Origin: Propionivibrio dicarboxylicus
Lineage (GTDB): Bacteria > Pseudomonadota > Gammaproteobacteria > Burkholderiales > Rhodocyclaceae
Length of the DNA: 64,000 bases
Direction of reading: 5' to 3'
Assembly: GCA_945902805.1 (NCBI GenBank)
Contig: CAMDMZ010000010.1
Span: 1 to 64,000, forward strand
A program made the translations under genes and the position numbers. The notes beneath the pieces are model-generated. The model ran no database searches. It saw nothing but the letters and a program-made list of their open reading frames with translations, and had not been told where the DNA came from. Of this stretch, positions 47,920-57,646 are shown in pieces; position 1 is the stretch's first letter, and every line of letters starts with the position of its first letter.

Positions 47920-50793
47920 TCAGCTTGTTCCGGCCGACGATGCCAGCCACTTCAGCAGCGTCTCATACAGATATTGAGGCTTCACCGGCTTGCCGATGTG
48001 GTCGTTCATACCGGCGGCGAGGCAATCCACACGGTCCTGCTCATAGACGCTCGCCGTCATGGCCAGGATCGGGACATCGGCGCAACCGGGGAGCGTGCGA
48101 ATCACGCGTGCGGCCGAGGTGCCATCGAGTTTCGGAATATCCAGATCCATCAGGATCAAGGCATAGTGGTTCTGGCGCGCCATGGCGACCGCCTCTTCGC
48201 CATCCTCGGCCAGATCGACGACGAGGCCGGCCACTTCGAGCAGCATGCGCGACACTTCCTGATTCACCAGTTCATCTTCCGCCAGCAGAATGCGGGCGCC
48301 AGAGTATTCCTGTTTCAATTGCTCCTGCGGCTTCATCGGCGAAAAAGTCGGTGCTGGCGGGACGGCGCCCAGGCGCTCCGGCAAGCTATCCAGTTGCACC
48401 GTCAGGCGGAAAGTACTGCCGACTCCAATCACGCTACTGACTTCGATGTCGCCATCCATCATCTGCGCCAGGCGACGGCTGATCGCCAGCCCGAGTCCGG
48501 TGCCACCGTACCGGCGCGTCATCGATGCATCGCCTTGTTCAAAATACTTGAACAGACGTTTTTGCTCGTCCGCCGCGATCCCCACACCGCTGTCCTGCAC
48601 ATCGAACTGCAAGCGCGCGTTGCTTACATTTTTCTCGACCAGACGCACGCTCACCGCGATAGAACCGCGCTCGGTAAACTTGATCGCGTTGGCCGTGAGA
48701 TTGATCAGGATCTGCCCCAACCGCAAGGGATCGCCGACCAGCAGCAGGCGCGCCGCCTCAGGTGGCAAGTCGATCCGCAAAGACAGACCCTTATCCGTCG
48801 CTGACTGGCTAACCAGATCATTCAGATTGTCCAGCACCTTGCCCAGGCTGAACTCCGTCCGATCGAGCGGCAAGCGCTCGGCCTCGATTTTCGAAATATC
48901 GAGAATGTCGGTGATGATGCCCAGCAAGTGTTGCGAAGCCTTGTCGACCTTGTTCAACTGATTGATCTGCGCCGGATCGGTGGCCTTGCGCAGCGCCAGC
49001 GCCGTCATGCCCATGATGGCGTTCATCGGCGTCCGCAGTTCATGGCTCATGTTGGTAAGGAAACTGGTCTTGGCCCGGTTCGCATCTTCGGCTGCTTCCT
49101 TGGCAATCGAGAGCGCTACGGTGCGATCCGCCACCAGTTTTTCCAGATGATCACGGTAATTGCTCAACTCGGCTTCGGCTCGCTTGCGCTCGGTCACATC
49201 CTCGCCCGCCGCCAGCGTACCGGCCACCAGACCGTTCGCATCCAGGATCAAGCTATGGTGCCAGGCCATCAGGCGTTGCTGTCCCGCACGATTGACCACC
49301 GGCGATTCGATGTATTCGATCTGCGCCGCAACCCCGGTAACGCTGGCGCGGAAGGCCGGGTATTCGTGATCCATGCCTTGAGGTTGCGGCAAACAACGCT
49401 GGAACCAGTTGCAGCCGATTAGGTCCTTCGCTGCATAGCCCAGCAACTCGCAACCCTTGCGGTTGATGAGGGTGACGTAGCCATTGCGGTCCAGGGCCAC
49501 GATGACAGTTTCGATGGTGTCGAGATAGCGCTGGCTCCGATCACGTTCCAGACGCAGTTGGATTTCGGCTTCCTTGCGCTCGGTAATGTCGCGATTGACC
49601 CCGCGCCGGCCACGATATTCCCCGGCACTGCCGTTCACTTCCTGGCATTGATGTTCGAGCCAGCGGATGGCGCCCGTATCGGTGATGATGCGGAATTCAA
49701 AACAATAGTGCCCCTGTGCATCCGTTCGCGAACGGATGCAATTCATGTGCTGATCCCATCCGGCCAGATCGTCCAGATGCATGATGGACCGCAGCAAATC
49801 GGGATCGGCAAGAAAGTCTTCAGGCCGATAACCGCTGATTTTTTCGCAACCCGCCGAGACGTATCGATACTGGCCATCCGGCCCCAGCCAGTATTGCCAT
49901 TCCGGCGCGTAGTCCGCCAGGATGCGATAACGCTCTTCGCTTTCCAGCAAAGCCTTCTGCGCCGCCTTGCGCTCGCTGATATCCCGAGTGACGGTGATAA
50001 CCACCTTGCTGCCGTTGACGACAGCGCCGGAGGCACTCACCTCGACATCAAAAATGTGGCCATCACGCCGACGGTGCTTGGTTTCAAATGTCGTGTTGAT
50101 TGTCGACAGATCGCGAAAATTCTCACGCACATCCGCCTCACTGAGGTTTGCATCCCAGTCCCAGGTGCGCAAACCCAGCAACTCGCCCTGGCCGTAGCCC
50201 AGCATCTCGGCGAAGCGCCGGTTGGCTTCGATGATCCAGTGGTCCTGGTTGATGATGGCAATGCCGTCGCGCGACGCATCCATCAACTGCTGGCGGCGTA
50301 CCGAAGATTCGCGCAAGGCCGACTCTGCGGCGCGAGTCGCCGTGATGTCATGCGCAACACCCAGCACACCGAGCAAGCTGCCGTTCGCTGCGTAAATCGG
50401 CGTCTTGGTGACCTCGAACAGGCCACCATCGCTGCCATCGGCAAAATCCATCCATTCCTCGGTGCGGCGTACCTTGCCGGTCGTCATGACGCCAATGTCG
50501 TCGGCGAGGAAATTGTCTGCCCGTTCATGCGAGGCAAAGTCGTAATCGGTCTTGCCCACGAGTTCGCCTTCCGGCGCACCGCACAGGCGCTCAAACCGTG
50601 CGTTGCAGGCGAGAAAAATCCCTTTCGGGTCTTTCAGCCAGACCAAGCCCGGCATCGACCGGATAAGCGTTTTGTACAGAGCATGCTCATGTGCCAAACC
50701 CAGCGCCAAATCCCGCGCCGCATCGGCGCTGCCTGACGCGACATTTGCTTCTGGGGACAACACTTGGGTCGAAGAATGAATAAATTGATTCAT
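47920..50793 (-). CDS. Multi-PAS hybrid histidine kinase
   Basis: A soluble kinase of about 957 residues with no membrane helix. Four PAS/PAC units lie in tandem (about 40-160, 165-285, 290-415 and 420-545), then HisKA with FLTNMSHELRTPMNAIMGM, the ATPase domain (TANAIKFTE, DSGVGI, GGTGLGLAISRRL) and a C-terminal receiver (LLAEDELVNQEV, phospho-Asp in LILMDLDIPKLDG, Lys in GKPVKP). ATG 50793 (MNQFIHSS) is preferred over the ORF-track GTG 50844. A perfect dispersed-repeat copy encodes [10 protein letters not shown] in the linker between ATPase and receiver. It is divergent from the REC-PAS regulator operon and could control it. Confidence 0.92.
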   Translation of the reverse strand: MNQFIHSSTQVLSPEANVASGSADAARDLALGLAHEHALYKTLIRSMPGLVWLKDPKGIFLACNARFERLCGAPEGELVGKTDYDFASHERADNFLADDIGVMTTGKVRRTEEWMDFADGSDGGLFEVTKTPIYAANGSLLGVLGVAHDITATRAAESALRESSVRRQQLMDASRDGIAIINQDHWIIEANRRFAEMLGYGQGELLGLRTWDWDANLSEADVRENFRDLSTINTTFETKHRRRDGHIFDVEVSASGAVVNGSKVVITVTRDISERKAAQKALLESEERYRILADYAPEWQYWLGPDGQYRYVSAGCEKISGYRPEDFLADPDLLRSIMHLDDLAGWDQHMNCIRSRTDAQGHYCFEFRIITDTGAIRWLEHQCQEVNGSAGEYRGRRGVNRDITERKEAEIQLRLERDRSQRYLDTIETVIVALDRNGYVTLINRKGCELLGYAAKDLIGCNWFQRCLPQPQGMDHEYPAFRASVTGVAAQIEYIESPVVNRAGQQRLMAWHHSLILDANGLVAGTLAAGEDVTERKRAEAELSNYRDHLEKLVADRTVALSIAKEAAEDANRAKTSFLTNMSHELRTPMNAIMGMTALALRKATDPAQINQLNKVDKASQHLLGIITDILDISKIEAERLPLDRTEFSLGKVLDNLNDLVSQSATDKGLSLRIDLPPEAARLLLVGDPLRLGQILINLTANAIKFTERGSIAVSVRLVEKNVSNARLQFDVQDSGVGIAADEQKRLFKYFEQGDASMTRRYGGTGLGLAISRRLAQMMDGDIEVSSVIGVGSTFRLTVQLDSLPERLGAVPPAPTFSPMKPQEQLKQEYSGARILLAEDELVNQEVSRMLLEVAGLVVDLAEDGEEAVAMARQNHYALILMDLDIPKLDGTSAARVIRTLPGCADVPILAMTASVYEQDRVDCLAAGMNDHIGKPVKPQYLYETLLKWLASSAGTS
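48342..48367 (+). repeat. Dispersed 26-bp repeat, copy 13 (in hybrid kinase)
   Basis: An exact consensus copy, antisense to the gene. It encodes AVPPAPTF in the flexible linker before the receiver domain. Confidence 0.9.
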
Positions 50794-50982
50794 GGAAATT
50801 TTCTGAGCTCTCAAACCCCTGCTTTCGGGTATCGCGCCGAGCACATCGGATGATTCTGACTAAGCGATTCGCTTGAATTTAAGCCCTTCGCCTACCTAGC
50901 TTGACTATACTACCAAAGCTGGAACGATGCCTTTATCACAATCATCATTCACATCCGTGGCCGAATTTGATCGGCGCCAAAA

Positions 50983-51750
50983 ATGGAAAAAAAACCTCAC
51001 GACTGCCTGAATTCGCTGACTCTGCTCTATGTCGAAGATGACGCTGATTCGCGCGAAGAACTCGCCCAGATACTGAAACTCTGGTTCGCCAATGTCTATG
51101 TCGCCGAAAATGGTCAGGCCGGTCTGGACCGCTTCAAATCGACGCCGGTCGACATTGTTCTGACCGACATCCAGATGCCGGTGCTCAACGGCCTGTCGAT
51201 GAGCGCCGAAATCCGCCGCCAGGTGCCCGACCAGGCCATCATCGTCTTGAGTGCCTATAACGACATGGAGTACCTGTTCCGCGCCATCGATATCGGGATT
51301 CACCAGTACATCACCAAACCGGTCAGCGTCGAGCGTCTGCTGGCCAAGATGGTCGACATGGCAGCGCTGATTCACGCCAAGCGCGAACAGCGCCGTAATC
51401 AACGCTTGCTCGAACAATACCGCGACTTGGTCGACGCCACGGCTTTGGTTTGCAAGCTCAATGTCGCCGGACGCATCACCTACGCCAACGACAAATTCTG
51501 CGAGCGCACCGGCTACAGCAAAAACGAGCTGATCGGCGCGCCGATGTCATTGGTGCGTGGCTCCACGGCGACCAACGCCTTCGCCGAAGCCGACTGGCAA
51601 GCCGTCCTCGGTGGAACCCCGTGGAGCGGCAAAGTCACCAACCAGACGCGTGACGGCACCGCCTATGTTATCGGCAACCGCCTGTTCCCCATTTTCAACG
51701 AAGACAATCAGGTCGAGGAAGTCGTCTGCCTGACTGTAGACGTTGCCTAA
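50983..51750 (+). CDS. Response regulator with receiver and PAS domains
   Basis: The 255-residue protein has a receiver domain (YVEDDADSREEL, phospho-Asp in IVLTDIQMPVLNG, Lys in ITKPVS, about 12-128), a short coiled linker and a PAS domain (about 148-255; ITYANDKFCERTGYSKNELIG). There is no DNA-binding, enzymatic or GGDEF output, so it must signal through protein contacts. It is the first gene of the + strand cluster with tolC-like, three binding-protein and kinase genes, and is divergent from a multi-PAS hybrid kinase with a similar PAS. Confidence 0.88.
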   Translation: MEKKPHDCLNSLTLLYVEDDADSREELAQILKLWFANVYVAENGQAGLDRFKSTPVDIVLTDIQMPVLNGLSMSAEIRRQVPDQAIIVLSAYNDMEYLFRAIDIGIHQYITKPVSVERLLAKMVDMAALIHAKREQRRNQRLLEQYRDLVDATALVCKLNVAGRITYANDKFCERTGYSKNELIGAPMSLVRGSTATNAFAEADWQAVLGGTPWSGKVTNQTRDGTAYVIGNRLFPIFNEDNQVEEVVCLTVDVA

Positions 51751-51798
51751 GCGTTGCTTAAACCTTGCTTGATCCTGACACTTTCCCGGACTATCCCG

Positions 51799-53211
51799 AT
51801 GAAAAAGCATTCTGCGATTCTGCTGGTCGCCGCCTGGTTTTGCGCCCCGACCCATGCCGAGCCACTCGACAAGTTGAGCCTCGAACAAAGCCTGCGCATC
51901 GCGCTGCAAAACCACCGGTCGATCCATGTTTCCCAAGCCGCTCTCGATATGGCCGAAGCCCAGTATCAGCAAGCCATGGCCGCGTTTGGACCCAAGCTGA
52001 GCCTGGAAGGTGGCTTTCAGCGCGCCGACCAGAATCGCACCTATAACTTCCAAGGGACCATACAACCGCCGCCGGTCGATGCCTCGATGCTGATGGGTGC
52101 GCCCCCTGGCACCATCGTCATGCCTGTCGCCCCGATTGCAATCGACCTGGACACCAAACTGTTCGACCGCGACCTCACCCGTGCCGGCCTGAATCTCAAC
52201 TATCCGCTCTACACCGGCGGCAAGCAGCAAGCCATGACCGGCATGGCCAAGAAGGGCGTCGATATCGCCCGTGAAGAGAAACGCAAAGCCGAGCTCGATA
52301 TCGTGCGCGATGTACACAAGTACTACCACGGCGCCCAACTGGCGAAAAAGATGGCGCAACTGGCCAACGATACCCTGGAACGCTTCCAGGCTCTGGAAGA
52401 CCTGACCGACCGCCTGTATCAAAACTCGTCACTCAAGGTCAAGAAGACGGACTATCTGCGCAGCAAGACCACCACCGCCATGACGCGCTCGATGGTACGT
52501 GAAACCGCCTACGCTACCGCCCTCACCCATGAAGCGCTGGCCAATGCGATGGGCTTGCCGGTCAATAGTCAGGTCGGTCTGGCACCGGAAGCCGGCCTGC
52601 CACGCTTTGATGCCGCCTTCGACCCCTTGCTGGCCAAGGCAATGCAGTTCAATCCCGACAAACAACGCCTCGAACTCGCGGTACAAGCGGCCGAGCACAA
52701 GATCGATGACGCACGCAGCAGCCTTTACCCGATGGTGGGTCTGGAGGCGACGGCGTATCGCGTCTGGAACGACTACGCCGGCGGCCTGGTGAACAAAGAC
52801 AACCGTGCCGGCTGGACCATTGGTATCGGCGTCAAGTGGGATCTATTTGACAGTGGTCTGACCAAAGCCTCGGTCGATGCGGCACGGGCCGGCAAGATCA
52901 AGCTGGAAAGCCAGCGCATCCTGCTCGACAATGGCCTCGCACTGCAGATCAAGAACCACTTCCTGCGTATCCAGAGTGCTCGCCAGCAAGTCGAGGACAG
53001 CGCCAAGGCGCGCGATTACGCCGAAGAAAATCGCAAACTTAACGTCCGCGCCTATCAAGAGGAAATGGTCGAAACCAAAGATGTGATCGAGGCGCAACTG
53101 ATCGAAACCTTCGCCAGCGCCAACCTGTATCGGGTCGAACATGACCTGCGCACAGCACTGGCCGATCTCGACTACCTGGTCGGCAAAGAACTGCGCCAGG
53201 GAAAACCCTGA
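51799..53211 (+). CDS. TolC-family outer-membrane efflux protein
   Basis: An outer-membrane channel protein of 470 residues with a signal peptide (MKKHSAILLVAAWFCAPTHA) and two long helical repeats of the TolC/OEP type (LSLEQSLRIALQNHRSIHVSQ; KAMQFNPDKQRLELAVQAAEH). The middle has WDLFDSGLTKASVDAA, typical of the second repeat. ATG 51799 is taken because it gives the signal peptide. No periplasmic adaptor or inner-membrane pump gene is beside it; instead three binding proteins and a kinase follow. The exported substrate, if any, is unknown. Confidence 0.88.
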   Translation: MKKHSAILLVAAWFCAPTHAEPLDKLSLEQSLRIALQNHRSIHVSQAALDMAEAQYQQAMAAFGPKLSLEGGFQRADQNRTYNFQGTIQPPPVDASMLMGAPPGTIVMPVAPIAIDLDTKLFDRDLTRAGLNLNYPLYTGGKQQAMTGMAKKGVDIAREEKRKAELDIVRDVHKYYHGAQLAKKMAQLANDTLERFQALEDLTDRLYQNSSLKVKKTDYLRSKTTTAMTRSMVRETAYATALTHEALANAMGLPVNSQVGLAPEAGLPRFDAAFDPLLAKAMQFNPDKQRLELAVQAAEHKIDDARSSLYPMVGLEATAYRVWNDYAGGLVNKDNRAGWTIGIGVKWDLFDSGLTKASVDAARAGKIKLESQRILLDNGLALQIKNHFLRIQSARQQVEDSAKARDYAEENRKLNVRAYQEEMVETKDVIEAQLIETFASANLYRVEHDLRTALADLDYLVGKELRQGKP

Positions 53212-53243
53212 ATCCTGGCCCTTCGCCCTTCAGCAAAATCCTA

Positions 53244-54152
53244 ATGACGTCGAAACACGTCCGTGCCTGGCTGGCTGTTGTCCTGCTCGCAATCAGTGCG
53301 GGCGGGCTTCATGCTGAACCGCCGCCACCCATGGCCATCGGCTTCTATACGCCGGTGATCCGCGACATTCCGCGTAAGGACGTTGAAGTCTCGCTGCGTT
53401 TCTGGATCGAAGAAATGGCGCGCAGCATGAAGTTGACGTACAAGCCGGTGCGGTTCTATGACGACTTCGCCAGCCTGCGCCGTGACTTTCTCGACGGCGA
53501 GATCAATTTCATGGTGGCCACGGCGATGGGCATCGTCCAGTACGTGCCCGCATCCGCGATCGCCGACGGCTTCTCGGGCTACAAACTGGCCGACGATCAT
53601 CTGGTCCTGGTCGTGCGCCGCGAATCTGGAATCCGCACCCCGGCCGATCTCGCCGGCAAGCGCGTGGGCTTGCTCGACGGCGATGAACTGAGTCACATTT
53701 ATCTCGAAACCCTGCTGATGCAGGCCAAGGGAAAACTTGACTGGAGTCGCCTGGGACCGATCAGTTACGAACAGCGTTCGAGCAAACTGACACATCGCTT
53801 GTTCTTTGGTCAGGACGACGCCGCACTGATCAATCGATCCGGCTACGAGGCGGCGCTGGCCTTGAACCCCCAGATCGGCCAAAAGCTGCAGATCCTCGAT
53901 GACTACAGTTTCAAATCCCGCTCGCCACATATCGGTCTGTTTTCGACGAGCATTTCACCCGAACATCGGGAACTGATTATTCAGGGCGGCCTGAGCCTCA
54001 ACGACACTGTTCGCGGCCAGCAAGTACTGGAGATCTATCACGCGGACCGGATGGTCCGCACCCCGGTCAGCGACCTGGAGCCCTATTGGGAATTGCTGAA
54101 GACCCATCGCGCGCTCAAGGCGGCCAGCGTCACGAAACGCGACAAACGATGA
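53244..54152 (+). CDS. PhnD-like periplasmic binding protein, paralogue 1
   Basis: A 302-residue exported protein (signal peptide ending GGLHA) of the type-2 periplasmic binding fold, phosphate/phosphonate class. Pattern shared with the next two genes: IGFYTPVIRDIPRKDVE at the N-terminus, DLAGKRVGLLDGDE with YLETLL, LFFGQDDAALINRSG, LNPQIGQKL and RGQQVLEIYHADRM. The three genes are therefore tandem duplicates that have diverged, probably toward different ligands. No ABC permease or ATPase is present, so a sensory role with the downstream kinase is likely. The stop overlaps paralogue 2 (ATGA). Confidence 0.85.
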   Translation: MTSKHVRAWLAVVLLAISAGGLHAEPPPPMAIGFYTPVIRDIPRKDVEVSLRFWIEEMARSMKLTYKPVRFYDDFASLRRDFLDGEINFMVATAMGIVQYVPASAIADGFSGYKLADDHLVLVVRRESGIRTPADLAGKRVGLLDGDELSHIYLETLLMQAKGKLDWSRLGPISYEQRSSKLTHRLFFGQDDAALINRSGYEAALALNPQIGQKLQILDDYSFKSRSPHIGLFSTSISPEHRELIIQGGLSLNDTVRGQQVLEIYHADRMVRTPVSDLEPYWELLKTHRALKAASVTKRDKR

Positions 54153-55105
54153 GCCAACCCGAACCTCATTCTCGTCGCACTGCACACCGACAGGGGCTAT
54201 TCGGCCGATTTGGTCTATCTGGCCTGTTTGGCTCGTTTGGCTTGATCGGGCTGCTTGTCTCTGCTGGCGCATGGGCCGAGGACTTGGTCAGTTTTGGTTT
54301 TTATCAAGCCTCACGGGCCGAGATGTCGCGCGCGGACGTTCGCACTGCTTTCGATCTATGGGCCCTGGAGTTGGGTGAACGTTTTCAGGTGCGCATCAAG
54401 GTGCGCTATTTTGAAGACCCTGCGTTGATGCACGAGGCCTTCCTGCGCGAGGAAATCAACGGCGTGACCGCCGATGCGACGACGCTGGCACGCCACTTCA
54501 AGCCCGACGAATTGGCCGAAGGCTATTCCGTCGCCATGCCAGGCGGCTTCAACCTGCAACTGCTCGCCGCGAAAGACAGCGCAATCACCGGAATCAAGGA
54601 TCTGGCGGGAAAACGGGTCACTCTCACCGAGGGCGACGGCACCGCCGAGCTGTATCTCGAAAGCCTGTGCCTGCGTCAATTCGGACGCGATTGCCATCAC
54701 GTCTTTGCCGAGGTGCAACGCGTGCCAAACAATCATCAGGCGATCATGCGCGTGTTCTTCGGCAAGGCTGACTTGGCGCTGAGTTACCGCTACAGCCTGG
54801 AGTTGGCCAAGGAAATGAATCCGCAACTGGACCGAAAGGTCGGTCGCGTGATTGCCGAAATGCCTATTGCAAGTATGTATTACGCTTTCTTCGGTGCCAA
54901 AGTGGACAAGGACTTTCGCCAACGCACCTTGCGCATGATTCCCACGCTGCACACCTACCCGCGCGGTCGCCAGTTGCTCGACCTGTTCAAGATGGATCAC
55001 CTCGAACTGGCGGAACCATCGGAACTGAAACCCTTCATCCAGCTCGAAAAAGAAGTGCGCGAAATGAAGGCACGCGGCAGCCGCAAGGAAGCGCGGCGTT
55101 CATGA
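54149..55105 (+). CDS. PhnD-like periplasmic binding protein, paralogue 2
   Basis: The protein is 318 residues from ATG 54149, which overlaps the previous stop; the ORF-track start at 54086 lies in paralogue 1. The long signal region contains a short glycine/phenylalanine repeat (GLFGRFGLSGLFGSFGL) before AGAWA-E. The mature part matches its neighbours: VSFGFYQASRAEMSRADV, DLAGKRVTLTEGDG, VFFGKADLALSYRY, MNPQLDRKVG and YPRGRQLLDLFKMDHL. Two Cys (SLCLRQFGRDC) may form a disulfide. The C-terminus is Lys/Arg/Glu-rich. It overlaps paralogue 3 as ATGA. Confidence 0.85.
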   Translation: MSQPEPHSRRTAHRQGLFGRFGLSGLFGSFGLIGLLVSAGAWAEDLVSFGFYQASRAEMSRADVRTAFDLWALELGERFQVRIKVRYFEDPALMHEAFLREEINGVTADATTLARHFKPDELAEGYSVAMPGGFNLQLLAAKDSAITGIKDLAGKRVTLTEGDGTAELYLESLCLRQFGRDCHHVFAEVQRVPNNHQAIMRVFFGKADLALSYRYSLELAKEMNPQLDRKVGRVIAEMPIASMYYAFFGAKVDKDFRQRTLRMIPTLHTYPRGRQLLDLFKMDHLELAEPSELKPFIQLEKEVREMKARGSRKEARRS

Positions 55106-56004
55106 CATCGCGAATCGCACACTGCTTGTGCCGTCTTGTCGTCGTGATCGCCGCCATCCTGGCTTTTCCGGTACTGGCAGCAGAGACGCTAAGAATGGGC
55201 TATTTCCTGCCAGGCCTACGAAATGCCAACCAGGCCGACGTCAAAGCCTTTCTTCACTTGTGGTCCGATGAAGTCGCCAAACCTTACGGCATCGACGTGT
55301 CGATCCTGACCTACGACGACATGAATGCACTGTATCGCGACGCGCAACGGGGCATCATCAATATGGTCGTTGCACCCGGAATGGAACTGGCCGAGACCTT
55401 CACTGCGGATCAACTTGCCGATGGTTTCGCCGGATCACATCGTGACCAACACGGCGGGATCGCTTTGATCGTTCGCAACGACAGCGGTATCGAGGAATTC
55501 AAGGATCTCAAGGGCAAGAAAGTTCTTCGCCTGATCAATGATCGTCTTGGTGTCGTCTATCTTGAGATTCAATGCCGGAAGAAGGCCAGGTCAAGTTGTG
55601 CCGATCTTCTCAACATCAGCGAAGAAAAGCGTGACACGCAGTCAATCCACAAAGTATTTTTTGGTCAGGCCAATGCCGCACTCGTTACCCAGACGGCCTT
55701 GCAGGCGGCCGCTGACATGAACCCCCAAATCCGGCAACGGCTTCGTGTCATCGACGAATGGAAAACCGGGGCACGAAATTTTGGCATGATGCTCGCATCC
55801 GTACCGCCAAGTGATCGGGAACACGTCCTGTCAGCGGCGATCAGCATTCCGACGTCGGCACGAGGAAAGCAGATTCTGGAGTTATTCAAAGTCGACTCAA
55901 TGGGAAAAGTCACTCCCGACGACTTGAATTCCTACTGGATGTTGCAGCGACAGTATCGCGAACTGATCGGCAGCGCGCCGAGCAAACCCACCAAGAAGCC
56001 CTGA
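55102..56004 (+). CDS. PhnD-like periplasmic binding protein, paralogue 3
   Basis: A 300-residue exported binding protein (signal ending VLAAE). It shares the family pattern: RMGYFLPGLRNANQADVK, DLKGKKVLRLIND with YLEIQC, VFFGQANAALVTQT, MNPQIRQRL and RGKQILELFKVDSM. Two Cys (EIQCRKKARSSC) are placed as in paralogue 2. It ends 2 bp before the histidine-kinase gene. The shared conserved face among the three proteins is consistent with a common docking partner, most simply the periplasmic domain of that kinase. Confidence 0.85.
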   Translation: MTSRIAHCLCRLVVVIAAILAFPVLAAETLRMGYFLPGLRNANQADVKAFLHLWSDEVAKPYGIDVSILTYDDMNALYRDAQRGIINMVVAPGMELAETFTADQLADGFAGSHRDQHGGIALIVRNDSGIEEFKDLKGKKVLRLINDRLGVVYLEIQCRKKARSSCADLLNISEEKRDTQSIHKVFFGQANAALVTQTALQAAADMNPQIRQRLRVIDEWKTGARNFGMMLASVPPSDREHVLSAAISIPTSARGKQILELFKVDSMGKVTPDDLNSYWMLQRQYRELIGSAPSKPTKKP

Positions 56005-56006
56005 AC

Positions 56007-57644
56007 ATGCGCTGGAACACGTTTCGCCCTTTCCCCGCCAACCGGGTCTTCCTGCGCGTATTTGGGGTTTTCGGCAGCCTGTTGCTGGCGATGGCCGTGT
56101 TGTATGGCGCACTCATGGTTCCGCTACAACGCGATTCATTACTCAAAGTGCTGTATTCGCAGGCCAGCACGGTCTCGCGCTCGATCATCCAGGCCAGTTC
56201 GGACGCCATGCTCACCGACGATTTCGGCTTTGTGGTCGAGCACAACCTGCAGGTGCTGCAAAACAACAAAAGTATTCAGTCGGTGCTGATTGTGCCCCGG
56301 CGCGGCACCGCCATCAGCATTACCACCACCGGTTGGGAAATGCTCGAAAGCGACAAGGCACCGATCCAGCCCGGCGACTACGAGAACGAATCGTTTGGCA
56401 TTCGACAGATTCCGGGCACCGCATCGACCTATCGTTACATCACGCCGATCCGCTTTAGCGGCGTCAGTTGGGGCGTGATGCGCATTGATTTCGATACCAG
56501 CGACTACCTGGCGAACATCAACGAGATGATTCGCCAGATCGTCCTGATTTCGCTGCTATCGATCCTGATCATCTTGCCCGTCGGCTACTTTTTCGCCCTC
56601 TGGCTGACGCGACCGATCGCCATCATCAGCAACGCTGCCTCGCGCGTAGCCAATGGCGATCTCGATGCCCATGTCGATGTGCCGCGCGCCGACGAAATCG
56701 GCGACCTGTCACGCAGTTTTAACCAGATGGTCGACGCGCTCGCCGAGAACCGGCAACGGTTGGAGAACGTCAATCTCGACCTGGAAATCAAGGTTGCCGA
56801 ACGGACTCAGGCGCTCGACGAGCTGAACCGGACGCTCGACCAGCGGGTGCGCGACGAAATCGCCAAGCGCAAGGAGCAGGAGCAATTGCTGATCCACCAA
56901 TCACGCCTGGCGGCGATGGGTGAAATGATCGGCGCGATTGCCCACCAGTGGCGTCAACCGCTGAATGCGTTGAGTCTAGTGCTGCAAAACATTGCCTTGC
57001 AGTTCGAGATGGGACGACTCGACCAGGAATCGATGAAACGGCTGAAGGACAAAGGCGAGGTCATGGTGATGCGGATGTCGACCACCATCGATGACTTCCG
57101 CAACTTCTTTAAACCCAACAAGACGGCCAAGCTATTTGACCTGGATACCGCCTTGCGCAACGCGGCCGATCTACTCGATGGCTTGCTGCGCAATCACAAC
57201 ATCAGCGTCTCGATCCAGTCTGAACCGGGCATCCAGATCCTCGGCTTCGGCAACGAATTCTCGCAGGTGGTGCTGAATATTCTCGGCAATGCCAAGGACG
57301 CCCTGATTGCCCATCATCCCGCCCAGCCATCAATCCATATCAAGGTGGCACAAACAGCGCAACACATCGAAATCCGCTTCGAGGACAACGGTGGTGGCAT
57401 GGATGAAACCACGCTGAACAAGATTTTCGAGCCCTACTTCACCACCAAAGAGGAAGGCAAAGGTACCGGCATCGGTCTGTATATGTCGAAAATGATCATC
57501 CAGAACAGCATGCACGGCCAGTTACGCGCCGAAAACATCCCCGGCGGTGCCTGTTTTCGTGTCACCTTGCCGATACATGCTGCTGAAGAAGCCACGGCAG
57601 AAACCGATCGCACAAGCGCCGTCCCGCCAGCACCGACTTTTTAG
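56007..57644 (+). CDS. Membrane histidine kinase of the binding-protein cluster
   Basis: A 545-residue sensor kinase: TM1 about 19-40, a periplasmic domain of about 130 residues, TM2 about 172-195, HAMP (about 195-247), a coiled coil, HisKA with IGAIAHQWRQPLNAL (His near 317) and the ATPase domain (NILGNAKDAL, EDNGGGMDE, GTGIGLYMSKMII). The IAHQWRQPL box places it in a kinase subgroup common in deltaproteobacteria and betaproteobacteria. No receiver is attached; the REC-PAS protein at the cluster start is a candidate partner. The C-terminus SAVPPAPTF and the stop are provided by a perfect dispersed-repeat copy, so the repeat defines the end of the protein. Confidence 0.93.
   Translation: MRWNTFRPFPANRVFLRVFGVFGSLLLAMAVLYGALMVPLQRDSLLKVLYSQASTVSRSIIQASSDAMLTDDFGFVVEHNLQVLQNNKSIQSVLIVPRRGTAISITTTGWEMLESDKAPIQPGDYENESFGIRQIPGTASTYRYITPIRFSGVSWGVMRIDFDTSDYLANINEMIRQIVLISLLSILIILPVGYFFALWLTRPIAIISNAASRVANGDLDAHVDVPRADEIGDLSRSFNQMVDALAENRQRLENVNLDLEIKVAERTQALDELNRTLDQRVRDEIAKRKEQEQLLIHQSRLAAMGEMIGAIAHQWRQPLNALSLVLQNIALQFEMGRLDQESMKRLKDKGEVMVMRMSTTIDDFRNFFKPNKTAKLFDLDTALRNAADLLDGLLRNHNISVSIQSEPGIQILGFGNEFSQVVLNILGNAKDALIAHHPAQPSIHIKVAQTAQHIEIRFEDNGGGMDETTLNKIFEPYFTTKEEGKGTGIGLYMSKMIIQNSMHGQLRAENIPGGACFRVTLPIHAAEEATAETDRTSAVPPAPTF
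57617..57642 (-). repeat. Dispersed 26-bp repeat, copy 14 (end of kinase gene)
   Basis: An exact consensus copy on the minus strand. It encodes AVPPAPTF, and the TAG stop begins at its last T. Confidence 0.9.
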
Positions 57645-57646
57645 CC

